Position numbers and translations under genes: made by a program
Shown here: in pieces, positions 1 through 9,150 of the stretch
How positions within the stretch are numbered: the first letter of the stretch is position 1
How the letters are laid out: each line of letters starts with the position of its first letter
The notes under the pieces: generated by a model
Told to the model about the DNA's origin: nothing
The model's database searches: none
What the model saw: the letters and a program-made list of their open reading frames with translations, nothing else
From: an uncultured Lachnospiraceae bacterium
Lineage (GTDB): Bacteria > Bacillota > Clostridia > Lachnospirales > Lachnospiraceae
Assembly: GCA_910587105.1 (NCBI GenBank)
Contig: CAJUMB010000002.1
Coordinates: forward strand, 1 to 64,000
Reading direction: 5' to 3'
DNA length: 64,000 nt

Positions 1-1
1 T

Positions 2-571
2 GCAGGCAAGCACATCCGGATCTGACACATCCATCATCTCAAACAGGCTTAACGGCCCATCCCACTCTTCCGAGCCGAAAAATATAGTCACCGTGATGGA
101 AGGTATCAGTCTGTCCTCCACCCAGAAGCCACTTAAGAATTCACCTGCACTTGGTGTTTTCCCGCCTTCTTCAGCAGACGCCTCCCCCTCCTCTTTTTTC
201 CGCTTCATTTCTTTCCGGTGCGACTTTGCCGCCTCTTCCACCTGCCCTGCGTATTCCAGCGCATCATAGAGATTGTTCTTCACAGGCATAGCATAATGGA
301 TTTCAGCCTGGTTCTCCGCGCCGTAAAGGACATATTCCATCTTCCCATCCGTCATTGCCGCATACAGCTTCTGCACATCACGGAATTTCTGGACGGGAAC
401 CACTGCGCCGTCCGCACCGTATGGCAGCGCTATCTTCGTGGAAGCACGCTCCGTAAGCTGCTCCGGCAGGATCACCTGCCGCCCGTCGTAAATATAGTAA
501 TTGAAAATATCGGCAAACACGCCTGTATCTTTTACATAATCCTTTGTAATCGTATCCGTTTTCAACGGCAT
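2..571 (-). CDS. Rpn/PD-(D/E)XK-like Lachnospiraceae protein, partial (C-terminus outside the window)
   Basis: The frame is open from an ATG at 571 to the left edge, so only the first 190 codons are visible. The protein starts MPLKTDTITK and contains the phrases FNYYIYDGRQVILPEQL, QKFRDVQKLYAAMTDGK and WDGPLSLFEMMDVSDPDVL. I recognise these from a family common in Lachnospiraceae, often annotated as hypothetical or as Rpn-type recombination-promoting nuclease / PD-(D/E)XK transposase. A charged, low-complexity stretch rich in K and E lies near residues 115-140. The nuclease core would be further C-terminal and cannot be seen. The first roughly 45 codons are duplicated as a decayed copy at 4022-4162. 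The family link is from memory; no catalytic residues are identified. Confidence 0.6.
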   Translation of the reverse strand, partial: MPLKTDTITKDYVKDTGVFADIFNYYIYDGRQVILPEQLTERASTKIALPYGADGAVVPVQKFRDVQKLYAAMTDGKMEYVLYGAENQAEIHYAMPVKNNLYDALEYAGQVEEAAKSHRKEMKRKKEEGEASAEEGGKTPSAGEFLSGFWVEDRLIPSITVTIFFGSEEWDGPLSLFEMMDVSDPDVLAC

Positions 572-1055
572 CTACCGCCTTTCTGCAGGACTGTATGGCA
601 GGCATTCCGTCAAATCATCTTCCCCTTGCTGCGGTTCCATTATACTAAAGGAACTGTTTCTTTTCAAGCGTATCTGAGCCGCCTCTTCGATAACGTTCAG
701 AGGGGTTCAGATTTATGACCACTGTGGCTGTCCACATCCGCTGTTCCCATGCAGCCTTGGCACAGCCCAAAAGCAAACAAGGAATTCCGGCAACATCCAA
801 CGTGCCGAAATCCCTTGTTTTCAGCGGTTTTCCCGATATTCTGTTCATTCCCTTTGTATCAAATAAGCGGTTTGAATTTCTATGTAAACGCTGTCTTTGA
901 TACAGTTTCCGCTATCAGACCGTCCGGCCTGCCTGGCGAAATAGCAGACTGCCACATATGTAAGTAACCGGAATTGTTCTACCCTAATGCCATCTTGGTG
1001 GCAATGAACGCAAATGCCACAAAAGATCTAAGTACACATTCTGAATTATTCGCCC
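572..1055. other. Intergenic stretch without a supported gene
   Basis: This is 484 bases between the Rpn-like gene and the metallo-hydrolase. Short open frames exist on both strands, but none has a convincing ribosome binding site or a family I recognise. A 9-base inverted repeat (TGTATCAAA at 855-863, TTTGATACA at 896-904) is present without a T-run. I see no promoter or RNA gene that I would defend. Confidence 0.4.
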
Positions 1056-1934
1056 CTATACCTTCTGCCAGAGCAGCATATTGTCCTGAAATCCAGCCGT
1101 CATCTTCCCGGTATCTTTCAGCCACGAAAGGTAGGAACGCACCGTGCTGCCTACCAGCACATACTGTTCAAAATTCATGGTAAGCCCATAACCTTTGAAC
1201 ACTTCCTGCAAAATACGCTCAAAGAATATCGGCTTCTCGCAGATGGATAGAATCCTTTCGGCCGCCTCATGCACCTTAGCTCTATTGTATCGGACAAGCT
1301 CCTTTATATCGGCAGACGCCTCCGCATGGGCGGGAACGAACATGGCAGCTTCTATCCCCTCAGCCATATCCAGTGTTTCCAGATAAGCGCCCACATCATA
1401 AATGAAGGAAAACGCATATTTATCCAGCGTCTCCCTGCTGCTGATGCAATCTGCAAGGAATACCACACCGTCCGGCATACGGAATCCCACCATGTCAAAG
1501 AAATGCCCCGGCAGCGGTATCACCTCAATCTCCTTTGGAAAACTTTCATCTGAAAAATCAGTCACACTGCTCTCCTGCGCCATCAAAAACTTATGCCTCA
1601 AATCCTTACATGGATAAGCACCATAAAGGAAAGACGGCTCCAAGACAGGGTGTTTTGTGAAAGCCGCTTCAATACCACTGGAATAAATCTTACATCCTGT
1701 CTGTCCCTGCAGGTACTTGTTTCCTCCGATATGGTCTGCGTTGGAATGGGTATTCAGTATGGCCGTCAGATGCCAGCCATTTTTTTCGAGTATCTGCCTG
1801 ACCTTCCTCCCCACATCCTTATCATTCCCGCTGTCAACCAGATAGACATTATTCTTGTCCCCAGCATAGACACCGATCTTTGCCGGGCAGTTTATGTAAT
1901 AACATTTCTCACTGACCTGTATCAATTCATACAT
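1056..1934 (-). CDS. Metallo-beta-lactamase-fold hydrolase with altered HxHxDH motif
   Basis: A 292-residue protein of the MBL-fold hydrolase superfamily (glyoxalase II-like). The first metal motif reads THSNADHIGG: H63, N65, D67 and H68, so the second histidine of the usual HxHxDH is asparagine. Other likely ligands are H144 in LPGHFFD, D162 in FLADC and H203 in VPAHAE. A helical C-terminal extension (about residues 215-292) follows the MBL core. The ATG at 1934 has a strong AAGGAGGAAA site about 5 bases upstream. The gene lies downstream of and codirectional with the MarR-MATE pair, separated by 179 bases, so co-transcription is possible but not shown. The substrate is unknown. The His-to-Asn change may alter metal content or function. 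Confidence 0.8.
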   Translation of the reverse strand: MYELIQVSEKCYYINCPAKIGVYAGDKNNVYLVDSGNDKDVGRKVRQILEKNGWHLTAILNTHSNADHIGGNKYLQGQTGCKIYSSGIEAAFTKHPVLEPSFLYGAYPCKDLRHKFLMAQESSVTDFSDESFPKEIEVIPLPGHFFDMVGFRMPDGVVFLADCISSRETLDKYAFSFIYDVGAYLETLDMAEGIEAAMFVPAHAEASADIKELVRYNRAKVHEAAERILSICEKPIFFERILQEVFKGYGLTMNFEQYVLVGSTVRSYLSWLKDTGKMTAGFQDNMLLWQKV

Positions 1935-2113
1935 TTTCCGTTTCCTCCTTATTCCGCTGTTTCCTATTACTTCGGCAGAAAGCCGTTTCTGCTAAAGCAA
2001 ACGTATCCTCTGAATTATACCATAGAACTTTTCTAGTTTTTACCCGATGGCACTTTTGATGTAATTCAAGTTTGTTTTATATGGAAAAGGCACAAATCGG
2101 CAGAGGTTGTATT

Positions 2114-3493
2114 CTATTGTTCAGAGGAGTTTTTCTCCTGTGAGAGTATTCTCTGCTTTCTTAATTCTCTGCTTACCAACACAACAGACATTATAAATGC
2201 CATAAAATCGGCAATAGGTCCTGCAAATAATACCCCCATAATTCCGAACCAGAGGGGAAGAAGCAAAATAAGCGGAATCAGAAAGAAGACCTGTCTTGTC
2301 AACGCCAGGAAAGCCCCTTTCATTGGTTTCCCTATGGCAGTAAAAAAGCTGGAGGAGAGCAGCTGCACACCGTTCACCAGCACCATAAATAGAAAAATGC
2401 GCATGAACAGAACGGAAAACTCCAGATACAGCTTATCTCCATCGCCAAACAGAGAAATGATATATTGTGGGAAACATTGTAACAGGCAAAAACCAGTTGC
2501 AGAAACAATCAGATTCCATTTTATTGCAAGCAAGTATGCTTTCCGCACACGGGAATAATGTTCTGCCCCATAGTTAAAGCCTATGATTGGCTGAGCCCCT
2601 TGCGATATACCAACAACAATAGCAAGAATAATCGCATTCGTTTTCATTACAATTCCACAGGCAGCTAGAGGAATATCAGAACCATAGACTGTTTGTGCTC
2701 CATAATATGTAAGGGAATTATATAGTATAATCTGCACGAAGGTAATTGCAATTTGATTCACGCTGCTGCTGATACCCATGCTGCAAGTTTTCAAGCTTTC
2801 CTTGACTCTTGGCTGAAAACTGCTTTTTTGAAAATGAATGGTTTGGAAATGCCATAAATAACGTGCTGCTATAAAAAAGGACAGAATCTGCCCCAGAATT
2901 GTTGCCAGAGCTGCCCCAAAGATGCCCCAATGAAGGATAAAAATGAAAATCGGGTCGAGAATGGTATTGGCAATGGCACCTATCATCATGCATGCCATAG
3001 AATACCTGGGGCTTCCGTCTGCTCGAATCAAATTGCTCATGCCAGTGGTTACAATTAGAAATGGCATTCCCAATAAGGTGACACTGGCATACTGCCTGGC
3101 AAAGGGAAACACATCTTTTGTGGCCCCGAATAATTTTAAAAGCTGTGGCAGCAGACTTTCGCCTATTACCACATAAGCAAGTCCGAAAATGACCATCAGG
3201 CTTATACCATTTCCCGCTGCCCGGGCCGCCAATTCCGGCTTCTTTTTTCCAAGATAAAGGGAAAAACGGGAAGCACTGCCGATTCCAATCAGCAAAGAAA
3301 TTGCAAGACAAATAGTAGAAAATGGATAAGAGACATTGGTTGCGGCATTCCCCAGATATCCCACACCCTGTCCGATAAAAATTTGATCCACAATGTTGTA
3401 GAGAGAGCTTACCAGAGCTGCCATAATACTGGGAACAGCAAAGTCCTTCAACAGCTTTGGGATTTTTTCATACTCTAGAGGATTGTCAGTCAT
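2114..3493 (-). CDS. MATE-family multidrug efflux transporter
   Basis: A 459-residue integral membrane protein with about 12 predicted hydrophobic segments and MATE hallmarks. The N-terminal half has PSIMAALVSSLYNIVDQIFIGQ and a mirrored second half begins near residue 235 (SSVNQIAITFVQ); GISQGAQPIIGFNYGA sits near residues 280-295. These resemble MepA-type Na+- or H+-coupled drug exporters. Length is normal for the family. The start codon overlaps the end of the marR gene by 8 bases, so the two genes form a translationally coupled MarR-MATE operon, an arrangement typical of inducible efflux. The transported compound cannot be read from sequence. Confidence 0.9.
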   Translation of the reverse strand: MTDNPLEYEKIPKLLKDFAVPSIMAALVSSLYNIVDQIFIGQGVGYLGNAATNVSYPFSTICLAISLLIGIGSASRFSLYLGKKKPELAARAAGNGISLMVIFGLAYVVIGESLLPQLLKLFGATKDVFPFARQYASVTLLGMPFLIVTTGMSNLIRADGSPRYSMACMMIGAIANTILDPIFIFILHWGIFGAALATILGQILSFFIAARYLWHFQTIHFQKSSFQPRVKESLKTCSMGISSSVNQIAITFVQIILYNSLTYYGAQTVYGSDIPLAACGIVMKTNAIILAIVVGISQGAQPIIGFNYGAEHYSRVRKAYLLAIKWNLIVSATGFCLLQCFPQYIISLFGDGDKLYLEFSVLFMRIFLFMVLVNGVQLLSSSFFTAIGKPMKGAFLALTRQVFFLIPLILLLPLWFGIMGVLFAGPIADFMAFIMSVVLVSRELRKQRILSQEKNSSEQ

Positions 3494-3935
3494 TAAATTC
3501 CGCCTCCTTTCTCTCTATATGAAGTTCTGTCGTAATATTTTTGCCAGCCTTCATAAGCAAATCTATAAAGAGGCTTTTTTCTGCTTCGCTGAGACCTTGC
3601 AGTAAAAGAGCCTCTGTATTTTCACAGATGGTCCGTATTTTCTCAGATATGGACAATGCACGTTCAGTGGGATATAGCTGCCATGTCCGTTTGTCCTGGT
3701 CATTGGGAGAACGGGTAATCATTCCCTGTTTTTCCAGTGCTGCAATTGTCCGTACAATGTTGCTGGGATGGACATAAAACATATTTATCAGCGAATCCTG
3801 CAATACACCCGGGGAATCACATATTTTTATCAAAAACATATATTGGCTGCTGTTGATGCCAAAAGGTGCAAGCTGTTTATCCAAGTAAATCTTGTAAAAA
3901 CGATCTGCAACCGAAAGCCATTTTAATATTTTCAT
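3486..3935 (-). CDS. MarR-family transcriptional regulator, probable repressor of the MATE gene
   Basis: Winged-helix MarR-family protein of 149 residues when started at the ATG at 3935 (MKILKWLSV). That start has GGAGGT 8 bases upstream. A longer reading frame reaches 3989 but would overlap the promoter, so I reject it. The winged-helix part includes LINMFYVHPSNIVRTIAALEKQGMITRSPNDQDKRTWQ, with the usual MarR wing residues D and R. The final codons overlap the MATE start. By analogy with MarR/MepR systems it should bind the promoter upstream and respond to a small phenolic or drug ligand; that is inference. Confidence 0.85.
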   Translation of the reverse strand: MKILKWLSVADRFYKIYLDKQLAPFGINSSQYMFLIKICDSPGVLQDSLINMFYVHPSNIVRTIAALEKQGMITRSPNDQDKRTWQLYPTERALSISEKIRTICENTEALLLQGLSEAEKSLFIDLLMKAGKNITTELHIERKEAEFND

Positions 3936-3960
3936 AGGCCGTTTACCTCCAATCGGGGAT

Positions 3961-3989
3961 ATTATATCATAATATGTGTGCGCACGCAA
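3961..3989 (-). promoter_or_regulatory. marR-MATE promoter with palindromic operator candidate
   Basis: Read on the minus strand: -35 TTGCGT (3984-3989), 17-base spacer, perfect -10 TATAAT (3961-3966). The spacer begins with the palindrome GTGCGCAC. Transcription would start near 3954, leaving a short leader with the ribosome binding site of the ATG at 3935. A palindrome between -35 and -10 is a usual place for a MarR operator; binding is inferred. Confidence 0.65.
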
Positions 3990-4021
3990 TTTGTTTTATC
4001 CAACTCTGATATGGGCCGCCG

Positions 4022-4162
4022 TTAAATATCTTTAGTGGAATCACGCTCCGTAAGCTGCTCCGGCAGGATCACCTGCCGCCCGCCATAAATATAGTAATTG
4101 AAAATGTCGGCAAATACGCCCGCATCTTTTACATAATACTTTGTAACTGTATTTTCAAGCAT
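4022..4162 (-). pseudogene. Decayed N-terminal copy of the Rpn-like gene at 2-571
   Basis: A 46-codon frame starts MLENTVTKYYVKDAGVF and ends LTERDSTKDI before a TAA at 4024-4022. It is nearly colinear in DNA and protein with the first roughly 45 codons of the gene at 2-571 (FADIFNYYIY, GRQVILPEQLTER in both), but the rest of the gene is absent. The two copies have the same orientation and bracket the hydrolase-MATE-MarR block. This is a truncated duplicate, unlikely to make a functional protein. Confidence 0.75.
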
Positions 4163-4196
4163 ATCCACGCCGGTTCTCCAAAACAGAGGAGGTACG

Positions 4197-4421
4197 TCAT
4201 AATATATCCGGGGTATCTGTCTGCGGGTTATATTCCCTGCATAAGAAAAGACAGATCCGGGATAGCTTTTCCCTCACAATAACTTCATAACCGTAATAAT
4301 CTTTTACCAGAGCTTCAAACGCACAGTCAAACCAATGTGCCACGTTTTCGTTGTCTCCTGCTTTTATAAAATATCCGCAAAAGCTATTACAGATTAACAG
4401 CCGTACCGTAATGAAGCACAT
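4197..4421 (-). pseudogene. Possible fragment of an AraC-type regulator
   Basis: A 74-codon open frame contains NVAHWFDCAFEALVKDYYGYEVIVREKLSRI, which resembles the helical linker between the cupin and HTH domains of AraC-family regulators in Lachnospiraceae. No cupin barrel precedes it and no HTH pair follows. It lies divergently from the MFS gene, where an AraC regulator would be expected. The assignment rests on a short match from memory and is weak. Confidence 0.3.
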
Positions 4422-4501
4422 TTGAATTGATGACCATGCAGTCCCTTTTTTCCAGAAAAGAAAATTTTGGCGTTTTTTTATTTTATACGTCCGAAAATGT
4501 A

Positions 4502-4530
4502 TTGCATCAAGTGCCTTTTGACGGTATTCT
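4502..4530 (+). promoter_or_regulatory. Promoter candidate for the MFS-methyltransferase operon
   Basis: TTGCAT (4502-4507), 17-base spacer, TATTCT (4525-4530), about 32 bases before the MFS start. Both boxes depart from consensus by two bases. Confidence 0.45.
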
Positions 4531-4562
4531 TTTGATATAGAAAAACACAGGAGGATGATAAG

Positions 4563-5741
4563 ATGTTTCAGTTGCTGCTGATTATTATTTATCTCGCCTT
4601 TATCAGTCTGGGACTTCCAGATTCCCTGCTGGGTTCAGCGTGGCCGGCAATGTATCAGGAGTTTTCTGTGCCTGTCTCCTATGCGGGCGGGATTTCTATG
4701 ATTATTGCTGTGGGGACCATTGTTTCCAGTCTGCAGAGCGACAGATTGACGAAGAGATTCGGAACAGGGAAGGTTACGGCTGCCAGTGTGTTAATGACAG
4801 CTGCCGCATTGTATGGGTTTTCCATCAGCCATTCTTATGGCGCGTTGTGTCTGTGGGCAGTCCCTTATGGGCTTGGGGCCGGGAGTGTGGACGCTTCTTT
4901 GAATAATTATGTTGCCCTTCACTATGCAAGCAGACATATGAGCTGGCTTCACTGTATGTGGGGCATTGGGGCTTCCCTTGGCCCCTATATTATGGGGTAT
5001 GCGCTCACTGGCGGGCAGGGGTGGAATATGGGGTATCGTTATATTTCCATTCTTCAGATTGGATTGACCGCTGTCTTGATTTTCAGTCTTCCATTGTGGA
5101 AAAGAAAAGATGCAGATGATACAGGGCAGACAGACGGGGCAGGGAAAGAAAGGCCGCTTTCTCTGGGCCAGATTATTAAAATTCCGGGCGCAAAGGAAGT
5201 TATGATTACATTTTTCTGTTATTGCGCCATTGAACAGACAACTGGCTTATGGGCAAGCAGTTATCTTGTGCTGCGCAGGGGGATGCCGGAAGAAACTGCC
5301 GCTGGATTTGCCGGCCTGTTTTTTATCGGGATTACGGCAGGCAGGGCTTTCAGCGGATTTTTGACAATGAAACTGAATGATACGCAGATGATACGGCTTG
5401 GGCAGGGATTTATGCTGTCTGGTATTGTGCTTTTATTTTTACCGTTTGGCAGCGTCGTTACATTGCTGGGTTTCCTTTTAATCGGGCTGGGCTGCGCCCC
5501 GGTTTATCCTTCCATCATACATTCCACGCCGGAACATTTTGGGGTGGATAAGTCGCAGGCTATGATAGGCGTACAGATGGCGTCTGCCTATGTGGGGACT
5601 TGTATCATGCCGCCCATTTTCGGATTTCTTGCAAACCATATCAGCGTTTCCGTGTTTCCGGTTTATCTGCTGGCAATATTGGTGTTTATGGGGGTTATGT
5701 ACGAGAAAATGCTGTCAAAAGTATTGGTAAATAAGGGATAA
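4563..5741 (+). CDS. Major facilitator superfamily transporter
   Basis: A 392-residue membrane protein with about 12 hydrophobic segments. The loop after TM2 reads SDRLTKRFGTGKV, the MFS motif A region. A charged cytoplasmic loop (about residues 178-205, KRKDADDTGQTDGAGKERP) separates the two six-helix halves. MSWLHCMWGIGASLGPYIMG and GCAPVYPSIIHSTPEHFG recall the FucP/sugar-type or YfkF-like branch of MFS. AGGAGG lies 8 bases before the ATG. Only 14 bases separate its stop from the RNA methyltransferase start, so the two are likely co-transcribed. The substrate is unknown. Confidence 0.85.
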   Translation: MFQLLLIIIYLAFISLGLPDSLLGSAWPAMYQEFSVPVSYAGGISMIIAVGTIVSSLQSDRLTKRFGTGKVTAASVLMTAAALYGFSISHSYGALCLWAVPYGLGAGSVDASLNNYVALHYASRHMSWLHCMWGIGASLGPYIMGYALTGGQGWNMGYRYISILQIGLTAVLIFSLPLWKRKDADDTGQTDGAGKERPLSLGQIIKIPGAKEVMITFFCYCAIEQTTGLWASSYLVLRRGMPEETAAGFAGLFFIGITAGRAFSGFLTMKLNDTQMIRLGQGFMLSGIVLLFLPFGSVVTLLGFLLIGLGCAPVYPSIIHSTPEHFGVDKSQAMIGVQMASAYVGTCIMPPIFGFLANHISVSVFPVYLLAILVFMGVMYEKMLSKVLVNKG

Positions 5742-5755
5742 GGGGAGGAGTCAGC

Positions 5756-6607
5756 ATGCCGGTTTTTAAGCCAAATATTATTGAAATCAGTGATTTTGAA
5801 GCTCCTGAGCTGGATGTCTATGCCCGCCTTACAGAGAGACAGCTGTACAATCACCATGAACCAGGGAAGGGGCTTTTTATAGCGGAGAGTCCCAAGGTGA
5901 TTGAGCGGGCTTTGGACGCAGGGTATGTCCCGGTCTCTTTTCTGCTGGAGAAAAAGCATATTACAGGGGAGGCAAGGGGGATTCTCAGCCGGTGTGAGGG
6001 GGTTCCTGTTTATACGGCGGAGTTTGATGTATTAACCAGACTGACAGGCTTTTCCCTGACCAGAGGGGCGCTGTGTGCCATGGGCCGCCGGCCCCTGCCG
6101 AAGGTGGAGGAAGTCTGTGCCGGTGCCCGCCGGATTGCAGTGCTGGAGGATGTGGTAAATCCTACCAATGTGGGGGCGGTTTTCCGCTCTGCGGCGGCTC
6201 TGAATATGGATGGGGTATTGCTGACCACGGCCTGCAGCAACCCCCTTTACCGGCGGGCTGTGCGGGTGAGCATGGGAACTGTTTTTCAGATTCCGTGGAC
6301 TTTCCTGGACAGGGAGGCTGACGGGCATTCCCGAAAAGGAATGGAGTTATTGAAGAAACTGGGTTTTAAAACCGCAGCTATGGCCTTGAAGGAGAATTCC
6401 ATCAGTGTTGACCATCCGGCTCTGGCGGCAGAGGAAAGACTGGCCGTGGTGCTGGGGGCGGAGGGAGACGGGCTGTCGTCTGCTGTTATCGCGGACTGTG
6501 ATTATACGGTATGCATTCCTATGGCCCATGGCGTGGACTCACTGAATGTGGCCGCAGCCAGCGCGGTTGCCTTCTGGGCGCTGGGGAATAAGCCGGGGAC
6601 GTTCTAA
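5756..6607 (+). CDS. SpoU/TrmH-family RNA 2'-O-methyltransferase
   Basis: A 283-residue protein of the SPOUT superfamily. An N-terminal substrate-binding region (about 1-110) has EKHITGEARGIL. The SpoU catalytic domain follows, with motif 1 LEDVVNPTNVGAVFRSAAAL near residue 127, motif 2 VVLGAEGDGLS near 229 and motif 3 CIPMAHGVDSLNVAAASAVAFW near 252. The N of PTNVGA and the SLNVAAA loop are the SAM-knot residues of the family. It should methylate a ribose 2'-OH in tRNA or rRNA; the target nucleotide is not inferable. The ribosome binding site is GGGGAGGAG. Its last 4 bases overlap the convergent ABC permease stop. Confidence 0.85.
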   Translation: MPVFKPNIIEISDFEAPELDVYARLTERQLYNHHEPGKGLFIAESPKVIERALDAGYVPVSFLLEKKHITGEARGILSRCEGVPVYTAEFDVLTRLTGFSLTRGALCAMGRRPLPKVEEVCAGARRIAVLEDVVNPTNVGAVFRSAAALNMDGVLLTTACSNPLYRRAVRVSMGTVFQIPWTFLDREADGHSRKGMELLKKLGFKTAAMALKENSISVDHPALAAEERLAVVLGAEGDGLSSAVIADCDYTVCIPMAHGVDSLNVAAASAVAFWALGNKPGTF

Positions 6608-9150
6608 GCCATCTCGTCTCTCAGCACGTCAATGATATTTTCTTTGCGGATTTTCCCTGTGGCATACAGCATGGTCAGGAACACAATGGCGAATACGCCC
6701 AGTATGCTCAGGAGCATGGCGCCCCAGGGAAATACAAAGGGCAGTTGGACTTCTTCTATAGAAGTAAATATTTTATGGATACCCCAGGAAAGCGCGGTGG
6801 AAATGGGAATTCCATACAGCAGGGTACGCATACCGTAGAAGAAGCATTCAAAGTTCATCATTTTGCGAAAGTCCCGGTCTGACATTCCCACAGAGAACAG
6901 CATAGCCAGTTCCCGCCGCCGCAGCCGGATATTGGTGGACATGGTATTGAACACATTGGCAACAGCAATCAGTGTGAGCATGGCGGCAAATACAAAGGTG
7001 AAGATACTGATGATAAAATCAGTATTGCGCCACAGGTCAAAGAAGTATGAGAGATTCATCAGGGTGTAGTCCGCTGTTATCTTTTCGTCTATGAGCCTGT
7101 TTTGTATTTTTGCCAGTGTCTGGGCAGGTGTTTTGGACCAGAACAGCCCGCCCATAGATACCGGGCCCTCTGGTTTTACAGCATCAAACTGAGGCTTACT
7201 GGACAGAGGCGCTGTCATGACAAACATGTAGGCAGGGTTGTCTTCCAATAGGAATGTGGTATCCACAGGATAACTGTCCGCGAAGACGGCTGTCACTGTT
7301 TTGGCCTGCGTCCCTTTGGGAGAGTCGAGGGTAAGTTCCATGAAACTGCCTGCGAAATATGTGGCATGTTCCCTGGAGTTCATCACGCAGATGGAAACGT
7401 CCGCTTCCTGGGGGGCAGGGCCGCCTTTGGCAGCTTTCTGGCTTTTCATAAATGCGTCATAGATATCATCTTCAATGAACTGGGTATAAAGTCTCAGTGT
7501 CTGTGTCTGGCCGGTGGTGTCATCTTTCATAGCTTTCCGGTATTCTTTAAGGAAACCGCCGGGCAGCTGGTCTGTTGAGGCAGAATAGATAAGGTCTGTC
7601 TGCCAGGTGCTTTTGTAAACGTCTTCTTCTGATCTCATTTTATCATAAAGTTTTAGAAACTGATCTTCTGTCATATCCTGAGTGGAAAAGGACAGGTCTC
7701 CGTCTGCCGTTTCTCCGGTATATTTTTTTCCGAACTCTTTTAATACAATGCCGAAGGCACTGCCTGTTACTATGAGTATGACACTTAATGTGAGGGAGAG
7801 TACCACGCTTCGGAAGCGTTTTTTGTTCCGTCTGAAGTTCTTCAGGGCCAGGACTCCCTCCAGGCCGTACAGCCTCCAGACATATTTTCCTACGGGCAGT
7901 GTCCTGGCCGGGGTCTTGATCTCGTTGGTCTGACGGATGCACTCCATCACGGGGGTGGATACCGCCTTTTTCGCCGGAATGTATGCGGAAATCAAGATGG
8001 AAGCCAGACTGATCAGGGCGGAGGCGGCCAGGGCCGGCAGGGATAATGCCAGTGTCAGAGGCACCTGGCTGTTTAAGATGCCTGCGAACTGGGCAGATAT
8101 CACAGGCAGTATCAGCTGGATACAGCCGATTCCTGCTAAAATTCCCAGGGGGATGCCTATGATGCCGATGCAGATTCCCTCAAATAAAACGGAATTTCGC
8201 AGCTGTCTGGCGGTGGCTCCCACGGACATGAGGATACCCAGCTGATGGGTGCGCTCCGTCAGGGAAATCTGGAAGGAGTTGTAGATCAGGAAAACAGCCC
8301 CTGTCATGATAATGGCCGCCAGCACGCCGCCTATGGTGTATAAAAATGTGTTAAACACTTTGTTGTCGGAGACGCCAAGAAAGCGCAGAAGGTTTTCATT
8401 GATGCCATAGGCGCTTTCCCCGCTGTTCCTCTCGGCGTATTCGTGTACCTGGCGGGGGTTTTTCAGGGTGAGGAACAGGCTGAAGCTGTCAGAAGGATTC
8501 CGGGTATCCGCCATGGTGATTACCGTATATCCCGGGGAAGAATGGGGTTCAAAGCCGGGCCTCTGGTAAGTGCCCACTACTGTGTAAGTTCTAGTGGCTG
8601 AGGCTGTGAGTTCTTCCCCCTGGATATAGGGGCTGCACTGTGTCAGGAGGCTGCCCTGGTGTTTACGGTTTCCCAGGGTGAGTGTGAGTGCGCTGCCCAC
8701 AGGGATTCTCACGCCCGCCTTGATTCCAATGTGATCCGGGATAATGATTTCTTCCGTATTTTCGGGCAGTCTGCCAGAGCTTAAGGTGACAGGCAGACTG
8801 TCAAAAGTGTCCTTGTGGAAACCGGCCAGGAACAGGTAAGGTTTATCAGCACTTTGCTTCGCGGCTCCATCCAGCCGGGCATAGCCTATATTTTCGTAGG
8901 CTGTGGTCTCTGTGATTTCTTTTTGAGCACTCAGTTCCTGTATTTGGGAAAAAGAAACGCCGGAAAACTGCACATGCCAGCTGCCGCCTTTGGCTGTCTC
9001 CGCGTTTACCATATACTGAATCAACGAGGTGCCAAAGGCTGCCACTGCCGTGAACATGGCGGTGGACAATGCGGCTCCGATAATGGTGGCCAGGGTGCGG
9101 GCTCTGCTTTTTGTCAGTCCCTTCAGGGCAGTTTTGTGAAAGATATTCAT
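6604..9150 (-). CDS. FtsX-type ABC transporter permease
   Basis: An 848-residue permease with two FtsX/MacB-like halves. A first TM segment (about 17-40) is followed by a long extracellular region (about 45-265) and three TM helices (about 272-400). A further TM near 440-460 is followed by a second extracellular domain (about 465-690) and three C-terminal helices. The cytoplasmic FtsX phrases are LTERTHQLGILMSVGATARQLRNSVLFE and NIRLRRRELAMLFSVGMSDRDFRKMMNFE, both typical coupling-helix regions. Its ATG overlaps the stop of the upstream ATPase gene. With the adjacent two-component system this is a Bce/Vra-like arrangement that usually senses or detoxifies cell-envelope peptides. The actual ligand is unknown. 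Confidence 0.9.
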   Translation of the reverse strand: MNIFHKTALKGLTKSRARTLATIIGAALSTAMFTAVAAFGTSLIQYMVNAETAKGGSWHVQFSGVSFSQIQELSAQKEITETTAYENIGYARLDGAAKQSADKPYLFLAGFHKDTFDSLPVTLSSGRLPENTEEIIIPDHIGIKAGVRIPVGSALTLTLGNRKHQGSLLTQCSPYIQGEELTASATRTYTVVGTYQRPGFEPHSSPGYTVITMADTRNPSDSFSLFLTLKNPRQVHEYAERNSGESAYGINENLLRFLGVSDNKVFNTFLYTIGGVLAAIIMTGAVFLIYNSFQISLTERTHQLGILMSVGATARQLRNSVLFEGICIGIIGIPLGILAGIGCIQLILPVISAQFAGILNSQVPLTLALSLPALAASALISLASILISAYIPAKKAVSTPVMECIRQTNEIKTPARTLPVGKYVWRLYGLEGVLALKNFRRNKKRFRSVVLSLTLSVILIVTGSAFGIVLKEFGKKYTGETADGDLSFSTQDMTEDQFLKLYDKMRSEEDVYKSTWQTDLIYSASTDQLPGGFLKEYRKAMKDDTTGQTQTLRLYTQFIEDDIYDAFMKSQKAAKGGPAPQEADVSICVMNSREHATYFAGSFMELTLDSPKGTQAKTVTAVFADSYPVDTTFLLEDNPAYMFVMTAPLSSKPQFDAVKPEGPVSMGGLFWSKTPAQTLAKIQNRLIDEKITADYTLMNLSYFFDLWRNTDFIISIFTFVFAAMLTLIAVANVFNTMSTNIRLRRRELAMLFSVGMSDRDFRKMMNFECFFYGMRTLLYGIPISTALSWGIHKIFTSIEEVQLPFVFPWGAMLLSILGVFAIVFLTMLYATGKIRKENIIDVLRDEMA

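Noticed and set aside
645..848. Minus-strand 67-codon frame in the first intergenic region
   Set aside because: The sequence looked vaguely familiar as a recurring Lachnospiraceae intergenic segment, but there is no ribosome binding site and I cannot name a family.
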